Part shown: positions 23,498 through 30,078 of the stretch, piece by piece
How the letters are laid out: every line of letters starts with the position of its first letter
How positions within the stretch are numbered: position 1 is the first letter of the stretch
NCBI GenBank assembly: GCA_031370745.1
Contig: JANMQX010000179.1
Coordinates: forward strand, 1 to 30,528
Reading direction: 5' to 3'
Origin: JAENVT01 sp031370745
GTDB lineage: Bacteria; Actinomycetota; Acidimicrobiia; Acidimicrobiales; Ilumatobacteraceae
DNA: 30,528 nucleotides
The notes under the pieces: generated by a model
What the model was told of the DNA's origin: nothing
What the model saw: the letters and a program-made list of their open reading frames with translations, nothing else
Databases searched by the model: none
Made by a program: the position numbers and the translations under genes

Positions 23498-24073
23498 TCA
23501 TGCACCCTGGAGGTTCTGGTCCGCGAGCAGGGTCCGCAGCCGCGCCAACCCGGTTCGGATGCGAGTCTTCACTGTTCCTTCGGGCTCGTCGAGCATTGTC
23601 GCCACGGTTCGGTAGCTGAAGCCGCCGAAGAACGCGAGTTCGAGGGCCCGGCGTTCTGATTCCGGGATCAGCGAGAGCGCGTTGCGCATGGTGTCGGCAA
23701 CCGTGCGCGCAACGACCTGCTCCTCGGCCCCGCGACCGGAGTCGCTCACCCCTTCCACGTCGCGTTCCTCGCGTCGACGGCGTGCGACATCCGATCGCAC
23801 GACATCGAGCGCGCGCCCGTGTGTCATCGCCAGAAGGAAGGTTCTGAGCGCCCCGCGCTGCGGCTCGAATCGATCACAGCGTTCCCAAAGGCGGACAAAC
23901 ACCTCCTGGCAGATCTCCTCGGCCCGGGCGTGGTCGCCGACAAGCCGGCGGGCGAACGCGACGACGGGCTCGCGATGACGTCTCAACACCTCGGCCATCG
24001 CCCCTTCATCGCCGCGAACGATTGCAGCGACCAGCTCGCTGTCGTTGACCTCGTCGAGGCGAAACCTCGGCAT
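23498..24073 (-). CDS. ECF sigma factor (SigK-like)
   Basis: A 191-aa group IV sigma factor. Region 2 spans about 12-100 (AIVRGDEGAMAEVLRRHREP, then EEICQEVFVRLWERCDRF and MTHGRALDVVRSDVARRR). Region 4 spans about 125-183 with the helix-turn-helix LAFFGGFSYRTVATMLDEPEGTVKTRI. The HGRALDVVRS segment is like that of SigK (ECF19-type) factors, which normally come with an RskA anti-sigma gene. None is next to it: one neighbour is the B12 protein (tail to tail), the other an acyltransferase (divergent). It therefore either has a distant anti-sigma factor or is controlled another way. Its -10 lies in a perfect dyad. Confidence 0.92.
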   Translation of the reverse strand: MPRFRLDEVNDSELVAAIVRGDEGAMAEVLRRHREPVVAFARRLVGDHARAEEICQEVFVRLWERCDRFEPQRGALRTFLLAMTHGRALDVVRSDVARRRREERDVEGVSDSGRGAEEQVVARTVADTMRNALSLIPESERRALELAFFGGFSYRTVATMLDEPEGTVKTRIRTGLARLRTLLADQNLQGA

Positions 24074-24077
24074 GAGC

Positions 24078-24093
24078 GGTGAGGTTACTCACC
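24078..24093. promoter_or_regulatory. Dyad operator on the -10 of the ECF sigma gene
   Basis: GGTGAG-GTTA-CTCACC is a perfect inverted repeat with 6-bp arms. On the minus strand the central TAACCT (24082-24087) is a TANNNT -10 ending 8 nt before the ATG at 24073. A protein bound to this dyad would cover the -10. In RNA the same dyad would only matter if transcription starts further upstream. Confidence 0.5.
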
Positions 24094-24134
24094 TGGACCA
24101 AGGCGGGCTGGTGGGAATCACGCCGGCCATCAAC

Positions 24135-24140
24135 GATACT
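24135..24140 (+). promoter_or_regulatory. -10-like GATACT for the acyltransferase
   Basis: GATACT ends 9 nt before ATG 24150 and supports that start over ATG 24072 or an earlier codon. GGGAAT 16 bp upstream of it (24113-24118) is a possible ECF-type -35. Confidence 0.35.
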
Positions 24141-24149
24141 GATGCCTCG

Positions 24150-26168
24150 ATGTCTACCTCGGTCACGCGCACATCGCGGCGACAGATTGATCGCCTGCCA
24201 TATCTGCCTGGACTCGATGGGCTGCGCGCTGTCGCGGTCGTGGCCGTGATGATCTACCACGCCAACCACGAATGGCTGTCGGGTGGGTTCCTCGGCGTCG
24301 AGGTGTTCTTCGTGATCAGCGGCTACCTCATCACGCTGTTGTTGATCGGCGAGTATTCCCGCGAGGGCCACATCAAGCTCGCCCAGTTCTGGAAGCGCCG
24401 CTTTCGTCGCCTTCTGCCGCCGCTCCTCGTGGTGCTGGCGGGCCTCGCCGTCTACATGGCGGCGTTCCGGCGTACTCCGATGGGTCGCACACGAGGCGAC
24501 TTTGCCGGCGGCTTGTTCTACGTCAGCAACTGGTACCAGATCATCGTCGGCCAGGGCTACACAGCGAACGAAGCGTTCGTTCCACTCCGTCATCTGTGGT
24601 CGCTGGCGGTCGAGGAGCAGTTCTATTTGATCTGGCCGCTGGTGATGGTCGCCGTGCTGATTCGCCGGTTCGGACGCGACTTGCCGCGGGTGGCATTGTG
24701 GTTTGCAGGCATCAGCGTCGCAGTTGCGATCGGAGTCGCGCTGCTCTTTCACAGCGGTGATGTTGCCGCGACATGCACCGCCGATCAACGGCAGGGATAT
24801 TGGACCTTGCTCGGCCGTTGCGTCAGCATCAACGAGGCGCTCTATCTGGGCACCATCAGTCGCGCCGGTGGGCTGTTGCTCGGTGCCGCGTTCGCAATGG
24901 TTTGGCGGCCGATGGCGATATTGCGCGGGCCGTTGCGCGACAAGGCCCACGTCCTCGACGCGATCGGGCTGCTCGGGTTGGCGCTGCTCGGTTGGTTGAC
25001 GTGGACATTGTGGCTGTCGGAGGGAGGACGGCAGTTCGGCATCCGCTTCGACCCTGCGCTGTTCCGAGGAGGGTTCGTGTTGACCGGGGTCGCCACGCTG
25101 ATGGTGATCGCCGCGGTGACGCATCAACGCAGCCTTCTCGGCCGAGGGTTGGGTATGCCGGTCTTGAATTGGATCGGCACTCGAAGCTACGGCTTGTACC
25201 TCTATCACTGGCCGATCTACCAGATCATTCGTGGCGAAGCCGGGCTGGCACTGAAGCCTGCGGAGTTCATCTTGGCGATAGCGCTGACGCTGCCGATCAC
25301 CGAGGCCAGCTACCGGTACGTCGAGCTGCCGATCCGCCAGGGTCGGATCGGAGAGATGTTGCGCGATCGCCGGCGGCCGCGATCGGCCTCTCCCGGCTTG
25401 GTTCAACGGCGACGGCGCGTGATCATCGCGTCGTTGGTCGTGGCCGGTATCGTCGGTTTCGCCGGCGTCAGCATCGCGTTGGCCCCGAACCGGTGCGTCG
25501 GCCAGGTCGAATGCGATCTCGCCAACGCGACCCGAACCAGCCCGTCGCCTTCGCCGCAGGATTCATCGCCTGTCGACACTGTCGTCCCGACGTCCGACGG
25601 TGGCGGCGCCGTGGTGACGCCGCAAACCACCAACTCGACGACATCGTCTTCTTCCACGACCACCACGACCATCCCCGTCGACCAGCGACCCCCGTACGCC
25701 ATTGGAGAGTCCGTGATGCTCGGCGCCAAGTCTCAGTTGGAAGCGAAAGGATTCAAGGTCGACGCTGCCGAGAGCCGGCAAGGCAAAGAGTTGGTCGATG
25801 TTCTCGCCCATCTGCGCGCCGCTGCACAACTCGGCAACATCGTCGTGATTCACATCGGCACCAACGGCGAGGTTTCCGACGAGACGTTCGCGGCGATCAT
25901 GGCCAACCTCCCGCCCAACGAGGTCAAGACGGTGTGGTTCCTCACAGTGCGCGCCAATCTGGCGTGGGTCGACGGCAACAACGCTCGAATCGTGGCCTTG
26001 CCGTGCAAGTACCCCAACGTCTCGGTGGGCTATTGGGCGGATTTCGTCCCCAACATCGCCGGGATGTCAAAAGACGGAGTTCATCTCAAGACGACCGAGG
26101 CGAAGCAGGCGTATGCCGATCTCATCGCCGGATGGGCCCTTGCACCGCAAGCTCCACAGTGCAAATGA
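24150..26168 (+). CDS. Acyltransferase-3 membrane protein with SGNH domain (OafA-like)
   Basis: A 672-aa protein. The first 380 residues hold about ten to eleven hydrophobic helices of the acyltransferase-3 fold. It starts with LPGLDGLRAVAVVAVMIYHAN (catalytic-type His), GVEVFFVISGYLI, RRFRRLLPP and LWSLAVEEQFYLIWP. After a last helix comes a Ser/Thr-rich linker (TSPSPSPQD, SSSSTTTTT), then an extracytoplasmic SGNH domain with G-E-S521 (block I, usually GDS), HIGTNGE (block III) and KDGVHL (block V). Such proteins move an acyl group onto cell-surface or exopolysaccharide sugars. Asp to Glu in block I is a small departure. The frame is open to 24045; ATG 24150 is chosen by its -10. Confidence 0.9.
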   Translation: MSTSVTRTSRRQIDRLPYLPGLDGLRAVAVVAVMIYHANHEWLSGGFLGVEVFFVISGYLITLLLIGEYSREGHIKLAQFWKRRFRRLLPPLLVVLAGLAVYMAAFRRTPMGRTRGDFAGGLFYVSNWYQIIVGQGYTANEAFVPLRHLWSLAVEEQFYLIWPLVMVAVLIRRFGRDLPRVALWFAGISVAVAIGVALLFHSGDVAATCTADQRQGYWTLLGRCVSINEALYLGTISRAGGLLLGAAFAMVWRPMAILRGPLRDKAHVLDAIGLLGLALLGWLTWTLWLSEGGRQFGIRFDPALFRGGFVLTGVATLMVIAAVTHQRSLLGRGLGMPVLNWIGTRSYGLYLYHWPIYQIIRGEAGLALKPAEFILAIALTLPITEASYRYVELPIRQGRIGEMLRDRRRPRSASPGLVQRRRRVIIASLVVAGIVGFAGVSIALAPNRCVGQVECDLANATRTSPSPSPQDSSPVDTVVPTSDGGGAVVTPQTTNSTTSSSSTTTTTIPVDQRPPYAIGESVMLGAKSQLEAKGFKVDAAESRQGKELVDVLAHLRAAAQLGNIVVIHIGTNGEVSDETFAAIMANLPPNEVKTVWFLTVRANLAWVDGNNARIVALPCKYPNVSVGYWADFVPNIAGMSKDGVHLKTTEAKQAYADLIAGWALAPQAPQCK

Positions 26169-26197
26169 CACCCGATCCCGGTGTAGAACAGCGCCAT

Positions 26198-26215
26198 GAT
26201 CCTTGTGAAAGGATC
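26198..26215 (+). terminator. Hairpin after the acyltransferase, possible terminator
   Basis: GATCCTT and AAGGATC pair perfectly around a GTGA tetraloop of GNRA type, 30 nt after the acyltransferase stop. A weaker ACACC/GGTGT hairpin precedes it at 26168-26184. No T-run follows, so a factor-independent terminator is not certain. The rest of 26169-26347 holds a CTGCAG repeat and no gene I can support. Confidence 0.35.
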
Positions 26216-26333
26216 GGTCACGGCCATTCCAGATTCACTGCAGGACGTGCTGCAGCTTGGCTCTCGAACACGTGCATCGCTCTCGTCTCGAGCCGGGGTG
26301 TGTTCCGACTCCCAGGGCAGACAGCTCACGCCT

Positions 26334-26339
26334 TACCCT
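26334..26339 (+). promoter_or_regulatory. Leaderless-type -10 (TACCCT) for the MarR gene
   Basis: TACCCT ends 8 nt before ATG 26348, and no ribosome binding site is visible. It fixes this start over longer readings of the frame. Confidence 0.45.
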
Positions 26340-26347
26340 GCGTCTTC

Positions 26348-26860
26348 ATGACGTCCTCCGTCGACCTGCACCAGCGCGAGATGTACGACCTCGCCGTGCA
26401 GATCGGGAGATCGTGGGTGCAGATTCGCCGCGGCGCCTCAATGGGAGCGCTGCGCGACTATCTGCTGGGCACCGGCGATGAGGCACTCGAGCAGGGTCAG
26501 AGGGATTCGCTCGACCTCCTCGCCAGACAACCGTCGTGGCGTATGAGCGATCTCGCCGAGGCGCTGCGAATCGATCCTTCGACAGCGACTCGCGCCGTAC
26601 AACGCCTAGTCATCTCTGGTCTTGCGGTTCGCACCCCGAACGACGGCGACGGGCGGGTTGTGATGGTCGAGATCACCGGTGCCGGGCGTTCGCGGCACGC
26701 CGACGTCAATGCCAGGCGAGGATTGCTGATGGCTCACATGCTGGGCGCATTCACGCCTGAAGAGCGGCCGGTGCTGGCCGACATGCTCGAACGTTTCGTG
26801 GCAGCCGTCGACGAGTTTGTCGAGCGCCAACCCAAACCCCTCGCTGACGCCCCCGCCTGA
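26348..26860 (+). CDS. MarR-family transcriptional regulator
   Basis: A 170-aa protein with the MarR winged helix-turn-helix: LDLLARQPSWRMSDLAEALRIDPSTATRAVQRLVISGLAV (helices 2-4), then the wing RTPNDGDGRVVMVEITGAG with its conserved Asp/Gly/Arg. N- and C-terminal helices (DLAVQIGRSWVQIRR and LADMLERFVAAVDEFVE) form the dimer interface. MarR proteins repress genes until a small ligand or oxidant is bound. It has no divergent partner; the nearest candidates are the hairpin repeats directly downstream and the exporter operator far away. The target is not predictable. Confidence 0.88.
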   Translation: MTSSVDLHQREMYDLAVQIGRSWVQIRRGASMGALRDYLLGTGDEALEQGQRDSLDLLARQPSWRMSDLAEALRIDPSTATRAVQRLVISGLAVRTPNDGDGRVVMVEITGAGRSRHADVNARRGLLMAHMLGAFTPEERPVLADMLERFVAAVDEFVERQPKPLADAPA

Positions 26861-26867
26861 CAACCTG

Positions 26868-26912
26868 CCTGGGCGCGAAAATACGCCTGACGCTGCCGAT
26901 TTCGCGCCCAGG
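26868..26912. repeat. Hairpin repeat, copy 1
   Basis: CCTGGGCGCGAAA (26868-26880) and TTTCGCGCCCAGG (26900-26912) are perfect 13-bp inverted arms around a 19-nt centre. The 40-bp core 26871-26910 recurs 52 bp later with two differences. No T-run follows, so it is not a standard terminator. It may be a dispersed REP-like element, a factor-dependent terminator or a paired operator. Confidence 0.75.
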
Positions 26913-26922
26913 CACGCCCTCC

Positions 26923-26962
26923 GGGCGCGAAAGCACGCCTGACGCTGCCGATTTCGCGCCCA
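26923..26962. repeat. Hairpin repeat, copy 2
   Basis: This 40-bp copy has arms GGGCGCGAAA and TTTCGCGCCC (26923-26932, 26952-26961). It matches copy 1 except for two bases at the left edge of the centre (AT versus GC). The central CGCCTGACGCTGCCGA is identical, so the sequence between the arms is conserved too. Confidence 0.75.
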
Positions 26963-27024
26963 AGCACCACAGCCGCGCAGCGTGGGCGGCTGGCACTCGC
27001 AGAGACGGCGAGACGCGGAGGGGC

Positions 27025-27051
27025 GGGGATGGAGGCACCGCGGCTAGGGTC
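27025..27051 (+). promoter_or_regulatory. Possible SigR-type promoter in front of sigR
   Basis: GGGGAT (27025-27030), 18 bp and GTC (27049-27051) resemble the SigR consensus GGGAAT-N18-GTT with one mismatch in each part. The start of transcription would fall at the GTG at 27057. TAGGGT (27045-27050) is an alternative housekeeping -10 giving the same leaderless start. Confidence 0.35.
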
Positions 27052-27056
27052 GCCAC

Positions 27057-27650
27057 GTGGCAGATCGGGCCGAGTTCTCGAGTCAGGCGATGCAGTACGC
27101 ACCACAGCTGTACAGCGCTGCGTTGCGCATGACCCGCAACAACTCCGACGCAGAAGACCTTGTGCAGGAGACATATCTTCGTGCCTACCGCAGCTACGAG
27201 GGGTTCGAAGAGGGCACCAACTTGCGAGCGTGGCTGTATCGCATCATGACCAACCAGTACATCAACACGTACCGCGCCAAGCAGCGTCGTCCACAGGAAA
27301 CCGACCTCGACGACGTCGAGGATCTTTACCTGTATCGCCGGGTCGGCAACCTGGGGGCGATGACCCACAGCGCGGAAGACACGTTGTTCGAACTGTTCAC
27401 CGACGAAGAGGTGAAGACAGCGCTCGAGGAGCTGCCGGAGGCGTTCCGAGTCCCCGTCCTGCTTGCGGATGTCGAAGGCTTCTCCTACAAGGAGATCGCT
27501 GAAATGGTCGATGTACCGATCGGCACCGTGATGTCACGACTACATCGGGGAAGAAAAGCGATGCACAAGAAGTTGTACGACTTTGCCGAGCAGCGCGGCC
27601 TCATCGCGGCAGGCGAAGACGAGCATGTGAAAGAACCGACCAATGGATGA
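27057..27650 (+). CDS. sigR: ECF sigma factor of the SigR/SigH thiol-stress type
   Basis: A 197-aa group IV sigma factor. Region 2 has LRMTRNNSDAEDLVQETYLRAYRSYEGF and NLRAWLYRIMTNQYINTYR, the SigR/SigH form. Region 4 has ADVEGFSYKEIAEMVDVPIGTVMSRLHRGRKAM. The following gene encodes an RsrA-type redox anti-sigma factor overlapping by 8 nt, which makes the assignment firm. In Streptomyces SigR and mycobacterial SigH this pair induces thioredoxin, mycothiol and protein-quality genes on disulfide stress. The GTG start has no ribosome binding site nearby and is probably leaderless. Confidence 0.92.
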   Translation: MADRAEFSSQAMQYAPQLYSAALRMTRNNSDAEDLVQETYLRAYRSYEGFEEGTNLRAWLYRIMTNQYINTYRAKQRRPQETDLDDVEDLYLYRRVGNLGAMTHSAEDTLFELFTDEEVKTALEELPEAFRVPVLLADVEGFSYKEIAEMVDVPIGTVMSRLHRGRKAMHKKLYDFAEQRGLIAAGEDEHVKEPTNG

Positions 27651-27894
27651 CTGCGACGAAACCATTCGAGAGCTCGAGGCCTTTCTCGACAATGCCTTGT
27701 CAGAGGACGGCCACCACGCGATTCATGCCCACCTCGAAGGTTGTACCGACTGCTTGCAGGCGTTCGATTTCCAAGCCGAACTGCGCACGGTGATCGCCGC
27801 CAAGTGTCGCAACGACGAGATGCCCCCTGGTTTGCTGTCGCGGATCGAGCAGTGCTTCAACGAAGACTTCGACGGCGACGGTCGCATCGGCTGA
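27643..27894 (+). CDS. rsrA: RsrA-type zinc redox anti-sigma factor
   Basis: An 83-aa ZAS protein. H30-x3-C34-x2-C37 (HAHLEGCTDC) is the zinc motif, and C4 lies 26 residues before H30, the same spacing as C11 to H37 in Streptomyces RsrA. C4 and C37 would then be the trigger disulfide pair that ejects zinc and frees the sigma factor. The ATG lies inside the end of sigR (8-nt overlap), ensuring matched amounts. The acidic C-terminus is short. Two more cysteines (C55, C71 region) are present. Confidence 0.9.
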   Translation: MDDCDETIRELEAFLDNALSEDGHHAIHAHLEGCTDCLQAFDFQAELRTVIAAKCRNDEMPPGLLSRIEQCFNEDFDGDGRIG

Positions 27895-27915
27895 GCCGCA
27901 GCAACCTTCGCCAGC

Positions 27916-27921
27916 TACGCT
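27916..27921 (+). promoter_or_regulatory. Leaderless-type -10 (TACGCT) for the small membrane protein
   Basis: TACGCT ends 7 nt before ATG 27929 and overlaps a small dyad, CCAGC-TAC-GCTGG (27911-27923). It would let the small gene be read apart from sigR-rsrA. Confidence 0.35.
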
Positions 27922-27928
27922 GGCCGGC

Positions 27929-28069
27929 ATGACAGCGGTCATCTTCCACTACTGGCTCGGGCTCATTCTGCTCGCAGTTTCGATCCTTGCTGTCGTCGGT
28001 TTGATCGCTGGCTATCTCAAGAAGATCACCGCCTCGCAGTTCCCTTCCAAGCGGAACCGGGAAGAGTAA
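27929..28069 (+). CDS. Small single-pass membrane protein, 46 aa
   Basis: An ATG-to-TAA frame of 46 codons. The protein has one long hydrophobic helix (WLGLILLAVSILAVVGLIAG) and a basic tail (YLKKITASQFPSKRNREE), a typical N-out/C-in small membrane protein. It starts 34 nt after rsrA and ends 10 nt before the zincin gene, with a leaderless-type -10. Clean start and stop between two genes, strong hydrophobic-then-basic order and GC-rich third positions support a real gene. I know no family name. It may be part of the thiol-stress operon. Confidence 0.7.
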   Translation: MTAVIFHYWLGLILLAVSILAVVGLIAGYLKKITASQFPSKRNREE

Positions 28070-28079
28070 ACGGGTCGTC

Positions 28080-29132
28080 GTGGCAGCCGCTAGGTCTCCA
28101 ATCGACTGGCGACGCGCCGAGCAGATTGCCACGAGCATCGCCGGGCGTCACCCAGATGTAGGTGGCGCGGCTGTGGTCGACTTCGGACACATGATCCCCC
28201 AGCTCGAGGATCAGATCGAAGAGACAACCGGCCTGCGATCCCTTGCTGGCCCGGCACTCGTGCAGTTCATCGATCGGCCCGACTGGATCCGGGCAAACAT
28301 CGATTCGTTTCAACACCTGCTTGCACCGGTGCTCGACGAGTGGTCGGCGAAGATGCCGTCGAACGGTTTCGCGACGGGCATCAGCAGCCAACTTGTGGGC
28401 GCCGAACTGGGAGCGCTGCTCGGTTGGATGAGCACGCGTGTTCTCGGTCAGTACGATCTGCTGGTCGGGCGCGACGACGATGACGCGGTGTACATGGTCG
28501 GACCCAACCTGGACGCGATAGAGAAGCGATTCGGCTTCGATCCCGATGAGTTCCGCACCTGGGTGCTGCTCCACGAGTTGACTCACCGGGCCCAGTTCAC
28601 CGGGGTGCCGTGGATGAAAGCGCACTTCACGGATCTGGTCGACGTCAGTGTGCGGATGGCCAACCCCGATCCACATCGCATCGCCGAGGCGATCCGCGAG
28701 GCATTCAACGATCGCGATCGAGCCCGTCAGCAGGTTCGCGATAGCGGTGTTTTTGGATTGATCGCTTCGGCCGAGCAACGCGACGTGATTCAGCAGATCG
28801 CCGGATTGATGTCACTACTCGAAGGCCACGGTGACGTCACCATGAGCCGAGCGGCCGGAGATCTGGTGCCCTCGGCCAGCAGATTCTCGGCCGTCTTGCA
28901 GGCACGCCGAAAGCGGACCAACCCCCTGACGAAGCTCATCCTGCGACTGACCGGTATCGAGGGCAAGCTCAACCAGTACGCGGCCGGCGAGCGATTCATC
29001 GCCGCGATCGAGGCCGAGGGAGGCCCACGGGCGGTCGACGTCTGCTGGCAGAGCGCGCTCAACCTGCCGTCGCTGGAGGAGATCCGAAACCCGCAGCGAT
29101 GGCTCGACCGGATGGGCGCGCTCGTTGGCTGA
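28080..29132 (+). CDS. Zinc-dependent metalloprotease-like protein (F420-associated zincin family)
   Basis: A 350-aa protein (GTG start). The zinc motif is H165-E-L-T-H169 (WVLLHELTHRAQF), with a later EGHGDV segment (LMSLLEGHGDVTMSR) as the probable third ligand region. This matches the actinobacterial zincin family often annotated as 'coenzyme F420 biosynthesis-associated', named from its co-occurrence with F420 rather than from a known reaction. It has no signal peptide, so it acts in the cytoplasm or at the membrane. It follows the small membrane protein by 10 nt and overlaps tilS by 8 nt. A protease role is inferred from the motif. Confidence 0.85.
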   Translation: MAAARSPIDWRRAEQIATSIAGRHPDVGGAAVVDFGHMIPQLEDQIEETTGLRSLAGPALVQFIDRPDWIRANIDSFQHLLAPVLDEWSAKMPSNGFATGISSQLVGAELGALLGWMSTRVLGQYDLLVGRDDDDAVYMVGPNLDAIEKRFGFDPDEFRTWVLLHELTHRAQFTGVPWMKAHFTDLVDVSVRMANPDPHRIAEAIREAFNDRDRARQQVRDSGVFGLIASAEQRDVIQQIAGLMSLLEGHGDVTMSRAAGDLVPSASRFSAVLQARRKRTNPLTKLILRLTGIEGKLNQYAAGERFIAAIEAEGGPRAVDVCWQSALNLPSLEEIRNPQRWLDRMGALVG

Positions 29133-30036
29133 CGCCGACGTCGGCACAGGTATCGAGCCGGCCACCCTGAACGTGCTGGCCAGATGCACGTTTCCAGCGC
29201 CCGGCACGCAGGTCACCTGCGCTGTTTCGGGTGGCGCCGATTCGATGTCGTTGATGGCGTTGGCCGTGGCCGCCGGCTGCATTGTGGCCGTGGTCCACGT
29301 CGATCACGGGCTGCGCCGCGGATCAGATGAGGAGAGCGAGGTCGTCGAAGCAGCGGCCGCCCGATTTGGGGCGAGTTTTCGCTCCGAGAGGGTCCAACTG
29401 GTTGCTGGCGCGAACCTCGAAGCCCGAGCTCGCGAGGCCCGCTACGCAGTGTTGCCGGACGACGTCATGACCGGTCACACCGCCGATGACCAGGCCGAGA
29501 CCGTTCTGATCAACCTGATGCGCGGCGCCAGCAGCACCGGGCTCGCGGCGATGCGGCCAGGGCCACGACGGCCCATTCTCGCACTACGCCGGATGGAGAC
29601 GGTCAGGCTGTGTCAAACATTGGGGATGACAACCGTCGACGATCCATCGAACCGCGATCCGGTCTTCCTGCGCAATCGGGTTCGCCACGAGCTCCTTCCG
29701 GAAATGAACCAGCTCGCCGGGCGTGATCTCGTGCCCGTGTTGACCCGTCAAGCGGATCTGCTGCGCGACGACAGTGATCTGCTGGATGAACTGGCGGCAG
29801 CGATCGATCCGACCGACGCCAAGCAGTTGTCCGCGGCGCCGCTGCCGCTGGCCAGGCGGGCCGTGCGCCGCTGGCTGACGGACGAGCACCCCCCAGACGC
29901 GGCGACCGTCGAGCGGGTGCTGCGGGTCGCCGGCGGGCAGGCCACGGGGTGCGACCTCGGTGCCGGACGGCGAGTTCAACGATCGCACCAACGATTACAG
30001 CTGCTGGGCGAAAAATCGGCGACGCCGAGCCGATAA
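29125..30036 (+). CDS. tilS: tRNA(Ile)-lysidine synthase TilS
   Basis: A 303-aa enzyme that makes lysidine at the wobble C of tRNA-Ile(CAU) so that it reads AUA. The PP-loop SGGADS is at 35-40, followed by VVHVDHGLRRGSDEE and GHTADDQAETVLINLMRG, all typical. It is shorter than E. coli TilS (432 aa) and lacks most of the C-terminal domain, as in many actinobacteria. TTG 29125 overlaps the zincin stop by 8 nt and would couple the two; GTG 29173 is an alternative that leaves 18 residues before the PP-loop. Confidence 0.92.
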   Translation: MADADVGTGIEPATLNVLARCTFPAPGTQVTCAVSGGADSMSLMALAVAAGCIVAVVHVDHGLRRGSDEESEVVEAAAARFGASFRSERVQLVAGANLEARAREARYAVLPDDVMTGHTADDQAETVLINLMRGASSTGLAAMRPGPRRPILALRRMETVRLCQTLGMTTVDDPSNRDPVFLRNRVRHELLPEMNQLAGRDLVPVLTRQADLLRDDSDLLDELAAAIDPTDAKQLSAAPLPLARRAVRRWLTDEHPPDAATVERVLRVAGGQATGCDLGAGRRVQRSHQRLQLLGEKSATPSR

Positions 30037-30063
30037 CCTCGCATTCCGAATGTTTGCGCCTGA

Positions 30064-30070
30064 TGGAGGG
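30064..30070 (+). promoter_or_regulatory. Ribosome binding site GGAGGG of the last gene
   Basis: TGGAGGG lies 8 nt before ATG 30079. A nearer ATG at 30071 opens only two codons (ATG TGC TGA) and is not the gene start. Confidence 0.55.
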
Positions 30071-30078
30071 ATGTGCTG

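Noticed and set aside
24113..24139. SigR-type promoter (GGGAAT) before the acyltransferase
   Set aside because: At 18-19 bp there is TAC or ACT rather than GTT, so it fails the SigR -10; the GATACT box explains the start better.
24773..26347. Upstream extension of the MarR frame through the acyltransferase gene
   Set aside because: Arg-rich shadow of the acyltransferase; MarR homology begins after ATG 26348, which has its own -10.
26868..26962. CRISPR array
   Set aside because: Only two copies, each an inverted repeat of 40 bp, with a 12-bp gap rather than a spacer of usual length.
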